Both the position numbers and the translations under genes were made by a program. This document shows, piece after piece, positions 46,034-56,089 of a stretch of 64,000 nt of DNA. Every line of letters begins with the position of its first letter. Position 1 is the first letter of the stretch. The DNA is taken from assembly GCA_021292165.1 (NCBI GenBank), contig CM037876.1, forward strand, positions 310,446,492-310,510,491. Direction: 5' to 3'. Source of the DNA: Shinisaurus crocodilurus (Eukaryota > Chordata > Lepidosauria > Squamata > Shinisauridae). The notes beneath the pieces were generated by a model. The model did no database searches, had not been told where the DNA came from, and saw only the letters and a list, made by a program, of their open reading frames with translations.

Positions 46034-46927
46034 CAGCAATTTTTCTGATGATCCATGAGCTGCATTATCGACTAGAGAGGCCCTGGAGCAGGGCAGCGGC
46101 CAAGTATCCTGAACGTTTCCTTCCTCTTTGGAGAGTGCCTGCTGCCTGGTTTTTTGTTTTTTTTTAGGGAGGCTTGAAAAATGCCGGGGAGGAATGCCTT
46201 GCAATGAAACCGCCACAGAGCCATAAAGCGAGCTGGTCGCCTCTCCACCCGCAGCCACTCTCAGTGGGAGGCCTGACTAAAATCGCAGCCAGATGTTTAT
46301 TCCAGTGCACACAGGCTGGCTGGTGCAATCAGAGCTGGACTAGGGCTTTGGAGCGAGGGCAGTGCGGCTTCATTTGCCCTCACTGACCGTCATCCCGCAG
46401 CCTGATCTGATGGGCTCTGACTGTGACATCATCGGGTTTGTGACATGATCCCTGTGGACAGGTGTCAGAAAAGGTGGGAAGTAAAAGTTTTTCGAGGGTG
46501 CTTTCTGTACCCCTCCCTAGTGCCCTTTTCAGGGTGGGAATTCGGTACAGCTCTGATATTGATTAGCCAAGCCTCTTACAGGATGGTGAAACAGAGAGGC
46601 TGTGTTCGTCAGAGGAGCGAGGGCTTTTTGGCAGGCGTTTGCTGACAGATTGCAGTCTGCAGAATTTCCAATTTGACGAGTCTTCAGCGTACTTACTAGA
46701 TGCTGACTTATTCCTAGATAGCGCTGTTGTCGCTGCCGTGGGGATCTGCCAACATTCTGGCTTTGCCCCCTTCCGTCAGGACTGCCCCCCGGAACGTCTG
46801 TGTAGTGCCACCTCCCCCTCTTCCTTCTGATTCCTCCTCAAAACCTACCTTTTCCGTGAAGCCTTTGGCCTAGCTAGCCCCTCTGTCCTCTGCTGACAAG
46901 AAGCCTGAGGACATGTGGCTCACAGCC
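46034..46927. other. No feature recognised
   Basis: Moderately GC-rich sequence. Small plus-strand frames at 46174-46830 have no family resemblance. Confidence 0.5.
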
Positions 46928-47200
46928 ATTTATTTTTTTATTATTAGCATCTATATACTGCCTTTCCTGCTAAAAAGCCATCAAAGTGGTGTACAACCAT
47001 TTTAAAAAATAAAACTGTAAAACAATAAAAACAAGAACATTAAAAATGGTGAAAACATCAAACTACACATTTTAAAAGGCTAAATTGAAAAGATGCGTCT
47101 TTATACCTTTTGTAACAGCCAAGAGAGTGGGGGCCAATCGAAGTTCTTGAAGGAGCACATTCCATAGTTTGGGCGCAATAGAGGAGAAAGCCCTTTGATG
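46928..47200 (-). mobile_element. L2-like LINE 3' part, minus strand
   Basis: The AT-rich 3'UTR (TATTTTTTTATTATTAGC on the plus strand) is followed by GGAGCACATTCCATAGTTTG and AGAGGAGAAAGCCCT, the reversed end of the ORF. Confidence 0.6.
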
Positions 47201-47362
47201 CATGCCCGACAAACGGGCCTTTGCAGGTCATGGCGCCCTCCAAAGGCCCACCCATTCCTTGTTACCTGCTCCTCCCTTTTCTTCTCTCCCGTTGTTGTCG
47301 CTCTCAGAGTCAAAATTTAGACTGCATACTCCTCAGGCAGGGACCCCTGCTTTGCTTCTAGA

Positions 47363-47505
47363 AGGTCCCAGCTTCTATCCCTGATATCGCCAGGTAGGGC
47401 TGGGAAAGACCCTTGTCTGAAACCCCGGAGAGCCACTCTTATTTGGTGGAGTCAATACTGAGCTAGATGGACTGGTGGTCTCAGTAGAAGCCAGCTTCCT
47501 ATGTT
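47363..47505 (+). mobile_element. Ala-tRNA-like SINE, lacking box A
   Basis: Starts near AGAAGGTCCCAGCTTCTATC, then CAGGTAGGGCTGGGAAAGAC and CTGAGCTAGATGGACTGGTG. Confidence 0.7.
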
Positions 47506-48473
47506 TCCCTAATGGTCAGATTCCTTGGATGCTGGCGAGAGTTCCCTTCCAGCTTTGTGTTGCAGGCCTCCTACCCCAGAAATGAGGTCTGTTTCCTTAA
47601 GAGCTCCAGGGCAAGGCTGGGAGACGGGACGGGACATTCCTGTTGGCATTTACATGCCAGCCCAAAGTCCTGTGGTTCACCTGTGTGCCTGCTAACTGCA
47701 ACCTTGCTTTAGCTTCCAGCAAACACAGAGCAAATTCCACCACAGTCCGACCTTTAGTTCTCCTGCTCTGTTGCAGCAATCAGGAAACAGAAGCTTTCCT
47801 ATTCTAATTGTTTTATTATTTTCATAAAACAATTATACACTACAAAATAAAGACAGAGTCAGTTCTGAGAACATTACATAACATAGACATCCAAATTAGA
47901 AGAAGAAGAAAGACGAAGAAGCAAGCACAGCAAACATACACACCCAGCTGTGCTTGAGAGCCAATGGGAATCAAGACAGGCATATGACAGTATAGCAACT
48001 GTCATATTGTAACACCCACTTTCTCCTACTAGATGGCCAAGGACATCTAGATATGGGAACGAGGAACACCTGTTCCAAAGACCTTCAGTATTGCAATGCT
48101 GAATTGCCGGCTGCTAAGTTTTACTGAAAGAAAAAACCTTTAAGCAAGCTCATGCTTGATTCATAATCCAACAATTCCATCAAGGAAGCTTCCTATGGCC
48201 TGGAACACTGAGACAAAGGGACAGAACTTCTAGAGTCGCTGGTGGCAGCCCTCTTCTTGGCCCTTGGCATAAGAAGAGGCACACAGATGGTGCTCTGTAG
48301 GGATCTGGCTCTGTAATGCAGCCATATGGATGCCTGTATGTTGAGGAAGCGCCGGATCAGCAATAAATGGGGCTCTGGAGCGGTAATATCTTTGAAGCAC
48401 CACCCCTCGTGCTATATGGTCTGTCCTTACCCATTGAATACTGATCTGTGTTCAACAAGGGCCCAAAGCCCTC
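47506..48473. other. No gene recognised
   Basis: An AT-rich tract starting at about 47800 (TTGTTTTATTATTTTCATAA, AGAAGAAGAAAGACGAAG) could be an old minus-strand retroelement tail. The family could not be assigned. Confidence 0.5.
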
Positions 48474-48816
48474 TTAGCGTCCAAGGGCCTCTGTCTCTCC
48501 TTAAGCACCTTCTGGTGGCAATTCTGGAAAGCAGCTTGAAGGGATGAGTTTGGAGGGCAGACAGTGCATGGCTGTGGAGCGGGAATGGGTGGGGTCGGCA
48601 CAGGAAAGCGTGGCCATGAGAGAGGGGCAAAGAACCGTACTGGACACGGACACTGCTCATCACCACCACTGCTCAGGCCCTTCTTGAGTTCTGCATCGTA
48701 GGCGCAGCCAAAGCATTTTGGAGCTTTTTCACTGTGATCATGAGGACTAGACACACGTTTTTAAAAATGGTAGGGGTTGGGGCTCTTATGTGTTCGATTA
48801 GAAGGTGACGATCGGT
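48474..48816 (-). repeat. 343-bp unit, minus-strand partner of 45169-45511
   Basis: Homology stops abruptly on both sides, and L1 sequence is not visible next to this copy. The open frame 48754-48452 keeps the same peptide as its partner. Confidence 0.88.
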
Positions 48817-49597
48817 AGTTTTGGGCCGAGTACAGAAGAAAGTCTCTAAAGAAAACTGATATTCTGGGATGTATGACACTATTCTGGATACCTAGATTTG
48901 AGAGGGAGGAAGGGAGGCTCGCAAAAACATTCCTTATGCGCCACCTCACTGCTAACACAGCCAGTTTACCATGAATTTCCTAGATATCAACCGGCACTCG
49001 TCCAACTGGCATTTCATTTCCTTGATACTAATAGTCCATTCCCCCCGACCCAAACTCTGCTTGTTTACTATCCTGTGCTCTGCCCACATATTGTGTGTTT
49101 TGTGTCTGACCATTTCCAGGCTTCCCTCCAGGTATCCCGTGCGGAAGCAACTGCTCTTGTGAACCCCACCCATGCAGGCTGGGAGGTGCGTGTGCGCAGA
49201 AAGTCTCAAGGAGCAGATAGGAAAAACTCCCAGCAGCTGCGCGTGAGCTTGCTCCGCAGTCTTCTCGGCCCGTGGGGCCACTACCGGCAGTGCCTCGGAA
49301 GATCTGCTACTGTGCGCCCGTCTGTTCTTCTCTGAAATCCAATATGTTGCTAGGATTTGGAAAGTCAGCACTGCTTTCCGGCAGTGTTAGCAATTTTGCT
49401 GCTCTTAACATTTCGCTTTCCACTGTGAGAATCATTGAAGGGCTAAAACAAAAGGAAAAAGACGATTATATTATAAGGATGAATTCCTCATTTAAAAATA
49501 AAAAATGGCAAACTGTCAGACCCTATATAGAGGATCCTTCATCAGGTGCAGTTGTTCAGAAGAAAATGTGTGACTAGCTATCGCAAGGGGGAGTTTT
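48817..49597. other. No gene recognised; one unusual frame
   Basis: The frame 49272-49577 ends KKWQTVRPYIEDPSSGAVVQ, which looks protein-like, but I cannot assign it. It may be a retroelement remnant. Confidence 0.4.
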
Positions 49598-49915
49598 AGA
49601 CTGTAGCTCCATGGCAAGGCTTTGCTTTGCTTGCGACTGTCCCTGGTTCAATCCCCAGCATCCCCCAGGTTGGGCTGCGAACGACCCCCGTCAGAAACTC
49701 TGGGGAGCCGCACACCCCTCCAGTGCAGGCAGTCTAGCTCTGCCTTCTCCAGCTTGGTGCCCCTCTAGCTGTATGTTTTGGATACAACGCCCAGAATTTC
49801 CTGACCATTGGCCATGCCGGCTAGGGCTGTGGGAGTTGGTTCAAAACCGCTGGAGGATCACCAGGTTGGGAAAGACCAGATTGACCTGGTCTAAGGCAGC
49901 TTCCGGCGTTTGGGA
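49598..49915 (+). mobile_element. Ala-tRNA-like SINE split by a hAT MITE
   Basis: Head at 49598-49700 (GACTGTAGCTCCATGGCAAG, GGTTCAATCCCCAGCATCCC) and tail at 49876-49915 (CTGGTCTAAGGCAGCTTCCG), with the MITE between. Confidence 0.65.
49740..49875. mobile_element. hAT MITE, CAGCCTTCCCC family, inside an Ala-SINE
   Basis: Left CTGCCTTCTCCAGCTTGGTG, centre TGACCATTGGCCATGCCGGC, right ATCACCAGGTTGGGAAAGAC. The SINE sequence resumes just after it with CTAAGGCAGCTTCCGGC. Confidence 0.7.
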
Positions 49916-50284
49916 GAGCACTTCCCTGAATCCGGGCTGACCTGCTCCTGCCGGAATGTGCATATGTATCCCCCCCCCCCCCACGCAGTCTAATGGCACC
50001 TCCTCCTTTCATTTCTCCCAGCGGTTTTTAGGTGCCAAAGACCCCGTTGGCCACCGTGTGGGACGAGACAAGCTGATGCAGGAGCCCTGGCAGTGGACAG
50101 AGATGGATTGGCTGTGACAACCTGCCGCAGGTGGAGGTGGCAGGAGAGCTACGATGAAGAGTTCCTGCCGAGCTGGCCTCCACAGGGAACTGCTGAATTC
50201 CACGTCCTCCGCGTTCCACCCGGTCAAACGGTACGGTCGCCGTAGAGACCACCTCCCCCAGTCCATCAACTGAAACGTTAAATG

Positions 50285-50370
50285 CTTAAAGGCACAATCC
50301 TATGCCAAGTTTAGACGGAAAAAAGGGCCTTTTTTCCTGTCTGAACTTGGCATAGGATTGTGCCCTAAGA
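50285..50370. mobile_element. Short palindromic element (GGCACAATCCTATGCC)
   Basis: Arms GGCACAATCCTATGCCAAGT and ACTTGGCATAGGATTGTGCC are reverse complements; the centre is GGGCCTTTTTT-like. A related half appears near 8990 (GGGCACAATTCTATGG). Superfamily unclear. Confidence 0.65.
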
Positions 50371-50784
50371 GGCTGGCCTACTCCCGTGTCTCCCTTTATA
50401 GAAGCTTGGTGGTTGCAACACCCATTTTAAAGAAAGGACGGGAGCAGAGGTGGGATTGGCTTTCCAGGAAATGCATAAAACTATTTTATGACCCAGGAAA
50501 ACTGGTGTTAAACGTGAGTCTCTTGTGGATTGGTAACTCGTTAGAAAACAGGAAGCCGAGAATAGGAATAAAGCAGCCGTTTTCACAATACTTAGTTACT
50601 TAAATATTTGTATCCTTCGCATCCTAGAATAGGGCCCTCAAGGCAGCTCATGAACCATCGTACAAACCACAGTCATTGAAAGCAAAGCAAAACCAGAACT
50701 AGTAGCAGTCAGTAAAATGTAACAAGTGTTCATTGCCTGAATGCCCTTCTAAAAGGTACACCTAGGGAGCAAGTTCCATTAAAC

Positions 50785-50919
50785 CAGTGTTTCTCAACCT
50801 TGGGTCCCCAGATGTTTTTGGCCTACAACTCCCAGCATGCCCCAGCCAGCATAGCTGGCTGGGGCATGCTGGGAGTTGTAGGCCAAAAACATCTGGGGAC
50901 CCAAGGTTGAGAAACACTG
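50785..50919. mobile_element. Palindromic hAT MITE, subfamily B, copy 3
   Basis: Full 135 bp, perfect target duplication CATTAAAC at 50777-50784 and 50920-50927. Only 56 bp separate it from the subfamily A copy at 50976. Confidence 0.93.
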
Positions 50920-50975
50920 CATTAAACCAAGGGCAGGGGAGCCATTTTTCTGTTGAGGGCCATATTCCTTTAGGG

Positions 50976-51083
50976 CAGTGTTCTCCAACCTTGGGTCCCC
51001 AGATGTTTTTGGCCTCCGCTGGCTGGGGCATGCTGGGAGTTGTAGGCCAAAAACATCTGGGGACCCAAGGTTGGAGAACACTG
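50976..51083. mobile_element. Palindromic hAT MITE, subfamily A, copy 7
   Basis: 108 bp; the left arm lacks the TACAACTCCCAGCATG part. Perfect target duplication CTTTAGGG at 50968-50975 and 51084-51091. Confidence 0.92.
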
Positions 51084-51344
51084 CTTTAGGGTAATCTGTC
51101 AGGGCCACATGGTAAGGGTAAACAGGGCCAGAGCCAAAAGTAGGTTGAGCCAGCCCTTCTCTCTCTGTCTCTCTGCCACCACCTTCCCGCCCTGCTCCGC
51201 CCTGCGCAAGATCACGTGTGCCACAGGTCTGGACTGAATGTTCACAGAGGACTTCTGAAATCAGGATCAAGGGGATGCTGGTTTCCCACCCCGGCATTAC
51301 ACTTAAAGGGGCGTGCTCCTGAGTCCAGAAGACGGTGCCGTCGA

Positions 51345-51565
51345 CCGAGTGTGTTTGTTTATTTGTTGTATTTGCATCTCACCTTTCCCTCCGAGAAGCC
51401 CAAGGTGGCATACAGGATCCCCCTCCTCTCAGTTTTATCCTCACATCAACCTTGTGTCCAGGCCGAGGGTCAGTGACTGGCCCAAAGTCACCCAGTGAGC
51501 TTCAGGGCCAAGTCGGGACTTGAATCCGGGGCTCATTCTAGCACTCTAACCACTGCACCACACTT
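51345..51565 (-). mobile_element. Sauria-type SINE, minus strand
   Basis: The 3' tail is on the left and the tRNA-like head (reverse of GTGGTGCAGTGGTTAGAGTG) is on the right. Older than the copy at 11608, with more substitutions. Confidence 0.8.
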
Positions 51566-52270
51566 ACAAAGTTTTCCTAATTGACACCTAAAACACAAAA
51601 AGAGGGGGGGTTCTGGTAGATCCAGTGCAGCCAAGCCAGTAGGGGGAAGTACCACTGGGTTTCCCAAAGATCTGTATCAAGGCCAGTACTCTGGAATCAA
51701 GGTGATCAGGTGAGGTAGGCATGGTTGCCGAGGACACCCAAGTGATTCCTGATAGTAAAATCTGAGGCAGATTGTGAAGAAGTCAAAAAAATAAAAAAAA
51801 AATCTGGATGACCTGCAAAGACCAGCAACAGAATAGCCATTGTGCGATTCAGGGAGGAGAATGCGAGGCGGAGCGCCAGCTGCAGTAGAATGCTCAGCAG
51901 TATCTGATAAGACTTCAGGAGAGTTGCGTTCATTCTTTGGGCCCGCCCACTGGAGGCGTGGTCATGGGTGGGCTGTGCAAGAGCCCCTCCCTCCCTCAGC
52001 CTAGAGCCTCCCAACTCCTGGAGGTGGCGTGGAGTGTGTGGGCAGGCTCTCAAAGAACCTGGGTTACAGGTAAGCAAACCCCGTGCTTTACGTCAGCTGA
52101 AGGGCATCCATCCCTCTCACATCCCACATGTGCCAGCAGACATGTAAATGCTCACAGCACAGAATGTGCCATGCTCTCCTAGCACCTCTCCTCTTGATCT
52201 TGGGAGAGTCTTCTTCATCTCTCCGCTGCTCTGTCCACAAATTAACAATGGTTGTCCTTAAGATGTCCCT
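51566..52270. other. Intron sequence just upstream of the FBXO34 exon
   Basis: No conserved exon recognised. A good donor-like ACAG/GTAAGC occurs at 52066-52075, but no exon can be supported before it. Confidence 0.5.
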
Positions 52271-52289
52271 CTTTTTTTTTCTTTCCTAG
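52271..52289 (+). promoter_or_regulatory. FBXO34: 3' splice site (polypyrimidine tract and AG) of the FBXO34 coding exon
   Basis: An almost pure C/T run ends in CTAG at 52286-52289. Only ten bases separate the AG from the ATG at 52300. An intact acceptor directly before the start argues that this is the native, intron-bearing locus and not a processed retrocopy. Confidence 0.85.
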
Positions 52290-52299
52290 AATATCTGGC

Positions 52300-54406
52300 A
52301 TGCACTTGAAACCATATCTCAAGTTACAGAAGAAGAGAGAGGTCTCTTGAAATTAGCCCAGACCCTCCACGAAGCCCACCCATGAGCCAACAGAGGTTGG
52401 CAAGCGAGGAAAAAACAAACAGCACCAAGCCCGGCATCTTGCCTGCCCCCTCTCTTTGGAAGCCATTGGGGAGCCTCTCTCCCAGCACACTCTGCGGTAG
52501 GAGCAGCGGCAAAAGCCATGCAGAAGGGCCCGGCGCCCAGGGGAGGAGGGCTGCCTTGCCTGCTACCATCCACCAGGGGGACGAGGGGGAGGGACCGCTG
52601 GACATCTGGGCCGTGGTGAAGCCGGGAAACACCAAGGAGAAGATTGCCTTCTTTGCCGGGCAGCGATGCAGCGACAACAGGGCATCCTCCGTGAAGAACA
52701 AAAGCACCTGGGACATAGATGGGCGGGCGACGAAGCGCAGGAAAAAGTCGCTGGATCCCAAAAAGGCAAGGATCCACCTGGAGAGGATGAGAGAGGCCAA
52801 TGGAAGGTGCTACCAGCCTGAGCCATTTGCCTGTGGCATTGAGCACTGCTCTGTGCACCATGTGGACGACGGCGGGGAAGGCGGGTTCCCAGGCCGACCT
52901 CTGTCCGTCGTCGAGATGGTTGCTTTCCTGGAACAAAGAGCAAGCGTCTTGCTGGCCGGCTGCACCAAAAACTGCCCCAGTGCCTCCGCCGTGACCAGGT
53001 TTCCCGGACCGCCCAAAGGGGCCCCTCCCGCTCCCGCTCCCGGACCCTTTCCCACCTTGGGCGCCTATGAGGCTCACTCTGAAAAGGCACCCTGTGGCGG
53101 GGGCGGCAGCGATGGCGAGCAGCAGGGCGAGCCGGTGCGCGTGCTGGACATGGTGGCCAAGCTGGAATCTGAGTGCCTGAGGCGCCAGAGTGAGCGCGAA
53201 GTGGGGAGCCTGTCCAGAAACAACAGCTTCCGGCGGAATGTGGGGCGGGTGCTGCTGGCGAGCGGGGTGGCCCCCGAGAATGAAGCCGGCAAGGCGTCCG
53301 CCGAGGACGCTCCACCAGGGAGGAGAACGTGGCAGGGAGGTGGACGGGTGGAGGTCGAGGCAGGGTTCTTTGGTGGAAGGCCCATCAGCTGGCCAGTCGA
53401 CTTCATTTCCAGAGGCCCTTGGAGGGACCAGCGACCGCCAGCTTGACCAGGGAGATCCTGCCACATCTGGCAAGTGTCGTGATTCTCAAAAGGTCGCCAG
53501 GCCACGCCACGCTGCATATCCGGAAGCTGCTCAGACATCCCCACGTTCCTTGCAGAGCCAAAATGCAACCGTTGATTGTACCTCTAAAGAGCCAGTAGCT
53601 CTTCCTAATCTGAATTCCGGTGTAAGAGTGAGAGAGTCCTTAAGTATTAGCATATCTGTCACCAAGACTGAGAAAAGTTGCAGGAAAAACCCATCCTTCC
53701 GACTCCAGCTTTGGTGAAGACTCTCTTCCGGGCAGGCTGTTCTTGCTTTTGTCCGAGTGTGAAATCCCCCCCGAGCAGCCTGCCATCAGGGGAGGCTCCG
53801 ACAGAAGAGAGTCACGGGAAGGCAGCTTCTCCTGCCGGCGACCCTTATCCAAGAAGCCACGTGTCGGGGGAGTCCCCGGATTCTCCCCCGGAGAGCGCGC
53901 TGCAGATCCTCGACTCTTCCCATCTCAAGAGGCAGAGGTCTCACGACTTTCTGGAAACCAGGTTTAAGATCCAGCAGCTCTTGGAGCCCCAGCAGTACCT
54001 GGCCTTCCTGCCCCACCACATCGTCGTCAAGATCTTTGGCTTGCTGCCCACCCGGAGCCTGGTGGCCCTGAAATGCACTTGCGGCTATTTCAAGTTCGTC
54101 ATCGAGTACTACAACATCAGGCCGGCGGACTCGCGCTGGGTGCGCGACCCGCGCTACAGGGAAGACCCTTGCAAGCAGTGCAAGAAGAAGTACGCCAAGG
54201 GGGACGTCTCTCTCTGCCGGTGGCACCCCAAGCCCTATTGCCAAGCGCTGCCCTACGGCCCGGGCTACTGGATGTGCTGCCACCGATCCCAGAAGAGCGT
54301 GCCCGGCTGCAAGCTTGGCCTTCATGACAATCATTGGGTCCCGGCCTGCCACAGCTTTAACCGTGCTCTCCACAAGAAATCCAGGGAAGCCGATGAGGAC
54401 TGTTAG
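52300..54406 (+). CDS. FBXO34: F-box only protein 34, coding exon with apparent frameshifts
   Basis: Substrate adaptor of SCF (SKP1-CUL1-F-box) ubiquitin ligases; its substrates are poorly known. The match to vertebrate FBXO34 runs from the start (MHLKPYLKLQKK at 52300) to the end (stop TAG at 54404). Landmarks in order: GPLDIWAVVKPGNTKEK (about 52592), basic DIDGRATKRRKK, CYQPEPFACGIEHCSVHHV, EPVRVLDMVAKLESECL, SLSRNNSFRRNVGRVLL, DCTSKEPVAL (about 53570), SHDFLETRFKIQQLLEP, the F-box (about 53999-54120, FLPHHIVVKIFGLLPTRSL), then a Cys/His-rich tail (CKQCKKKY, LCRWHPKPYC, GYWMCCHRSQ). The length suits the roughly 710-residue family. The frame changes four times: near 52335, about 53300-53446, about 53680 and about 53770. 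Each change equals one extra base (or two lost), and two lie at an A5 and a C7 run. Either the assembly has errors or the gene is decaying. The best-conserved F-box and Cys-rich end is intact. Identity is certain; functional status is open. Confidence 0.95.
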
Positions 54407-55030
54407 CGCACCTCTGTGCGGTCTTTGAGAGCCTCGATCCTGAGTGGAAGGAGAATTCCACGCCTTGTGATGTTTACACTGTATATAGTTTGTGGGTGGT
54501 TTTTCTTTCCCCCTTCCACAAGTTTATGAAACTGCACATACTTTAAATCACAAAAGCCTTTTTACTGTTAGAGGAAAGATAGCATTTAGCCCCATCTCTG
54601 TGTACATAACGCTTTAGAAGCTCCCCTTGTCCGTAAGAGTGTTTTTCAGCTGGTTGACCAACGTGAATTGCTACAATGCAGCTACGAGAGTGTTGCGGCT
54701 ACAGTCCCGTGTTTTAAAGTGTCTCATTTTGAAATCTGTATATCCTGTATAAAATATACATATATATATATAAATATATAAATATATATTAAAAATGTTT
54801 CTGAAGAGAAACTCTAAATAGGTGAAAGATCAGTCTTCAAAAAGATGGTTTAACTGGACAACCTTAAAACTAGACTAGAACAAATGTTTGTTATATCTTA
54901 GGGTGGCAACGAGCAAAAGAGGAATATTATCGTATAGCAAAGAGTATTAAGAAAAGCTCTGGTCTACAATGCCCACCTTATCTGGTTTTTGTTTTTTTAC
55001 TTAAATAAAATGTGCATTATAAATCTGCCT
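54407..55030 (+). other. FBXO34: FBXO34 3'UTR
   Basis: AT-rich sequence after the stop codon with no coding signal. It includes a TA-rich microsatellite (about 54758-54792). The 3' end is inferred from the poly(A) signal at 55004 followed by a T-rich tract. A second AATAAA at 55072 could extend it to about 55095. Confidence 0.75.
55004..55009 (+). promoter_or_regulatory. FBXO34: FBXO34 poly(A) signal AATAAA
   Basis: Canonical hexamer about 600 bases after the stop, with a T-rich stretch 25-50 bases downstream. A second AATAAA lies at 55072-55077. Confidence 0.7.
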
Positions 55031-55255
55031 CTTGTTAATCTTTTTTCCCCCCTTCCGCCACCTCCCCTTAAAATAAAGTATTGCAAACATTCCAGTTCTG
55101 CAAAAGTGTCCTGCATTTAGAGAGGAATGTGTATGGGGGTTAGAAAATAGCAGGCTTTTACATTTAGAAATGAATACTGAAAATTTTAGATGAAATTTGC
55201 AAATGTAGAAAATAGGTACATATTTCCCCATCTTTTGGGCATAATGTCAGTAAAT

Positions 55256-55560
55256 GCTGACAATCGCACGTAAGCAAGTCAGACACTCAGGTAGCCATCC
55301 TAGAGTTCTTAAAGAATTCAAATGTGAAATCGCTGATCTTTTAACAAAAATATGTAACATGTCCCTAAACTCAGCCTCTGTACCAGAGGACTGGAGAATG
55401 GCAAATATAACACCAATTTTTAAAAAGGGATCCAGGGGACATCCGGGAAATTACAGGCCAGTCAAGTCAGCTTAATGTCTGTTCTGGGTAAAGTGGTTGA
55501 AAACATTATTATAGATAAAATTAGTAAGCATATTTTAATCTTGGTAAGTAAAATTAGTAA
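55256..55560 (+). mobile_element. CR1 LINE, early reverse-transcriptase segment
   Basis: VPEDWRMANITPIFKKGSRG, GHPGNYRPVKSA and a frame-shifted SVLGKVVENIIIDKI correspond to the first conserved reverse-transcriptase blocks of CR1. The sequence breaks off near 55560 and CR1 resumes at 58165. Confidence 0.85.
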
Positions 55561-55615
55561 GCATACTGGGACAACCAAACGATTGGTCCCAGCTTCTCAC
55601 TATGGAAGTTCCAGA

Positions 55616-55722
55616 GAGCGGCCTTTCCTAGCCTGCTACCTTCCAGATGTATTGGACTGCAACAGCCGGCATGCAGTCCCAACACATCTGGAAGGGACTA
55701 GGTTGGAGAAAGCGGCCATAGA
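55616..55722. mobile_element. hAT MITE, CAGCCTTCCCC family, diverged
   Basis: Arms GGCCTTTCCTAGCCTGCTAC and GGACTAGGTTGGAGAAAGCG enclose a CCGGCATGC centre. The element interrupts the CR1 remnants of this region. Confidence 0.65.
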
Positions 55723-55834
55723 GCCGTCATGGCTCATGGCCACTGACAGATGGTAGATCTCCTCCTCGAATCTGATGTTTCAAAATCATCTACGCTAGCC
55801 GCCATCACAACTTGTAGTGGTCGAGTACAGGAAG

Positions 55835-55993
55835 AGAGGGTGCTGCCTTCTGGGTCCACCTAGCCCAGTATTGTCGACACTGACTGGCAGGGTTTCAGGC
55901 AGGAATCTTTCCTAGTCCTACCTGGAGATGCCGGGGTTTGAACCTGGGACCTTCCGCATGCAAAGCAGGTTCTGTACCCCCCGAACTACAGCC
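55835..55993 (-). mobile_element. Ala-tRNA-like SINE
   Basis: The reverse complement has GGTTCAAACCCCGGCATCTC and the GTCAGTGTCGACAATACTGG body. The head is partly decayed. Confidence 0.75.
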
Positions 55994-56089
55994 TTTCTGT
56001 GTGGCCCCTTGTATAATTTTATAAACCTCTATAGATATTTTGTGGTCTCCCATTCTCTCTCTCTCGCCCGCCCGCCCAATGCTTTCCCC

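Larger units (their letters stand above)
1..52289 (+). other. FBXO34: Presumed 5' intron (and possibly 5' flank) of FBXO34, repeat-rich
   Basis: No exon-like conserved protein was recognised in this stretch on either strand. The long open frames here are chance frames, antisense frames or transposon fragments. The right edge is a good 3' splice site feeding the FBXO34 coding exon. In mammals FBXO34 has a non-coding first exon far upstream and one large coding exon, so a long intron is expected. The first exon and promoter were not located and may lie outside the window. Small non-coding exons cannot be excluded by eye. Confidence 0.5.

Noticed and set aside
51937..52070. Candidate non-coding exon ending at a good donor (ACAG/GTAAGC)
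   Set aside because: The phrase around the donor resembles a recurrent reptile repeat as far as I recall, and there is no matching acceptor or conservation to support an exon.
52319..53473. 384-codon minus-strand open frame
   Set aside because: It lies exactly antisense to the conserved FBXO34 exon, and its composition is that of a GC-rich shadow frame. No domain is seen.
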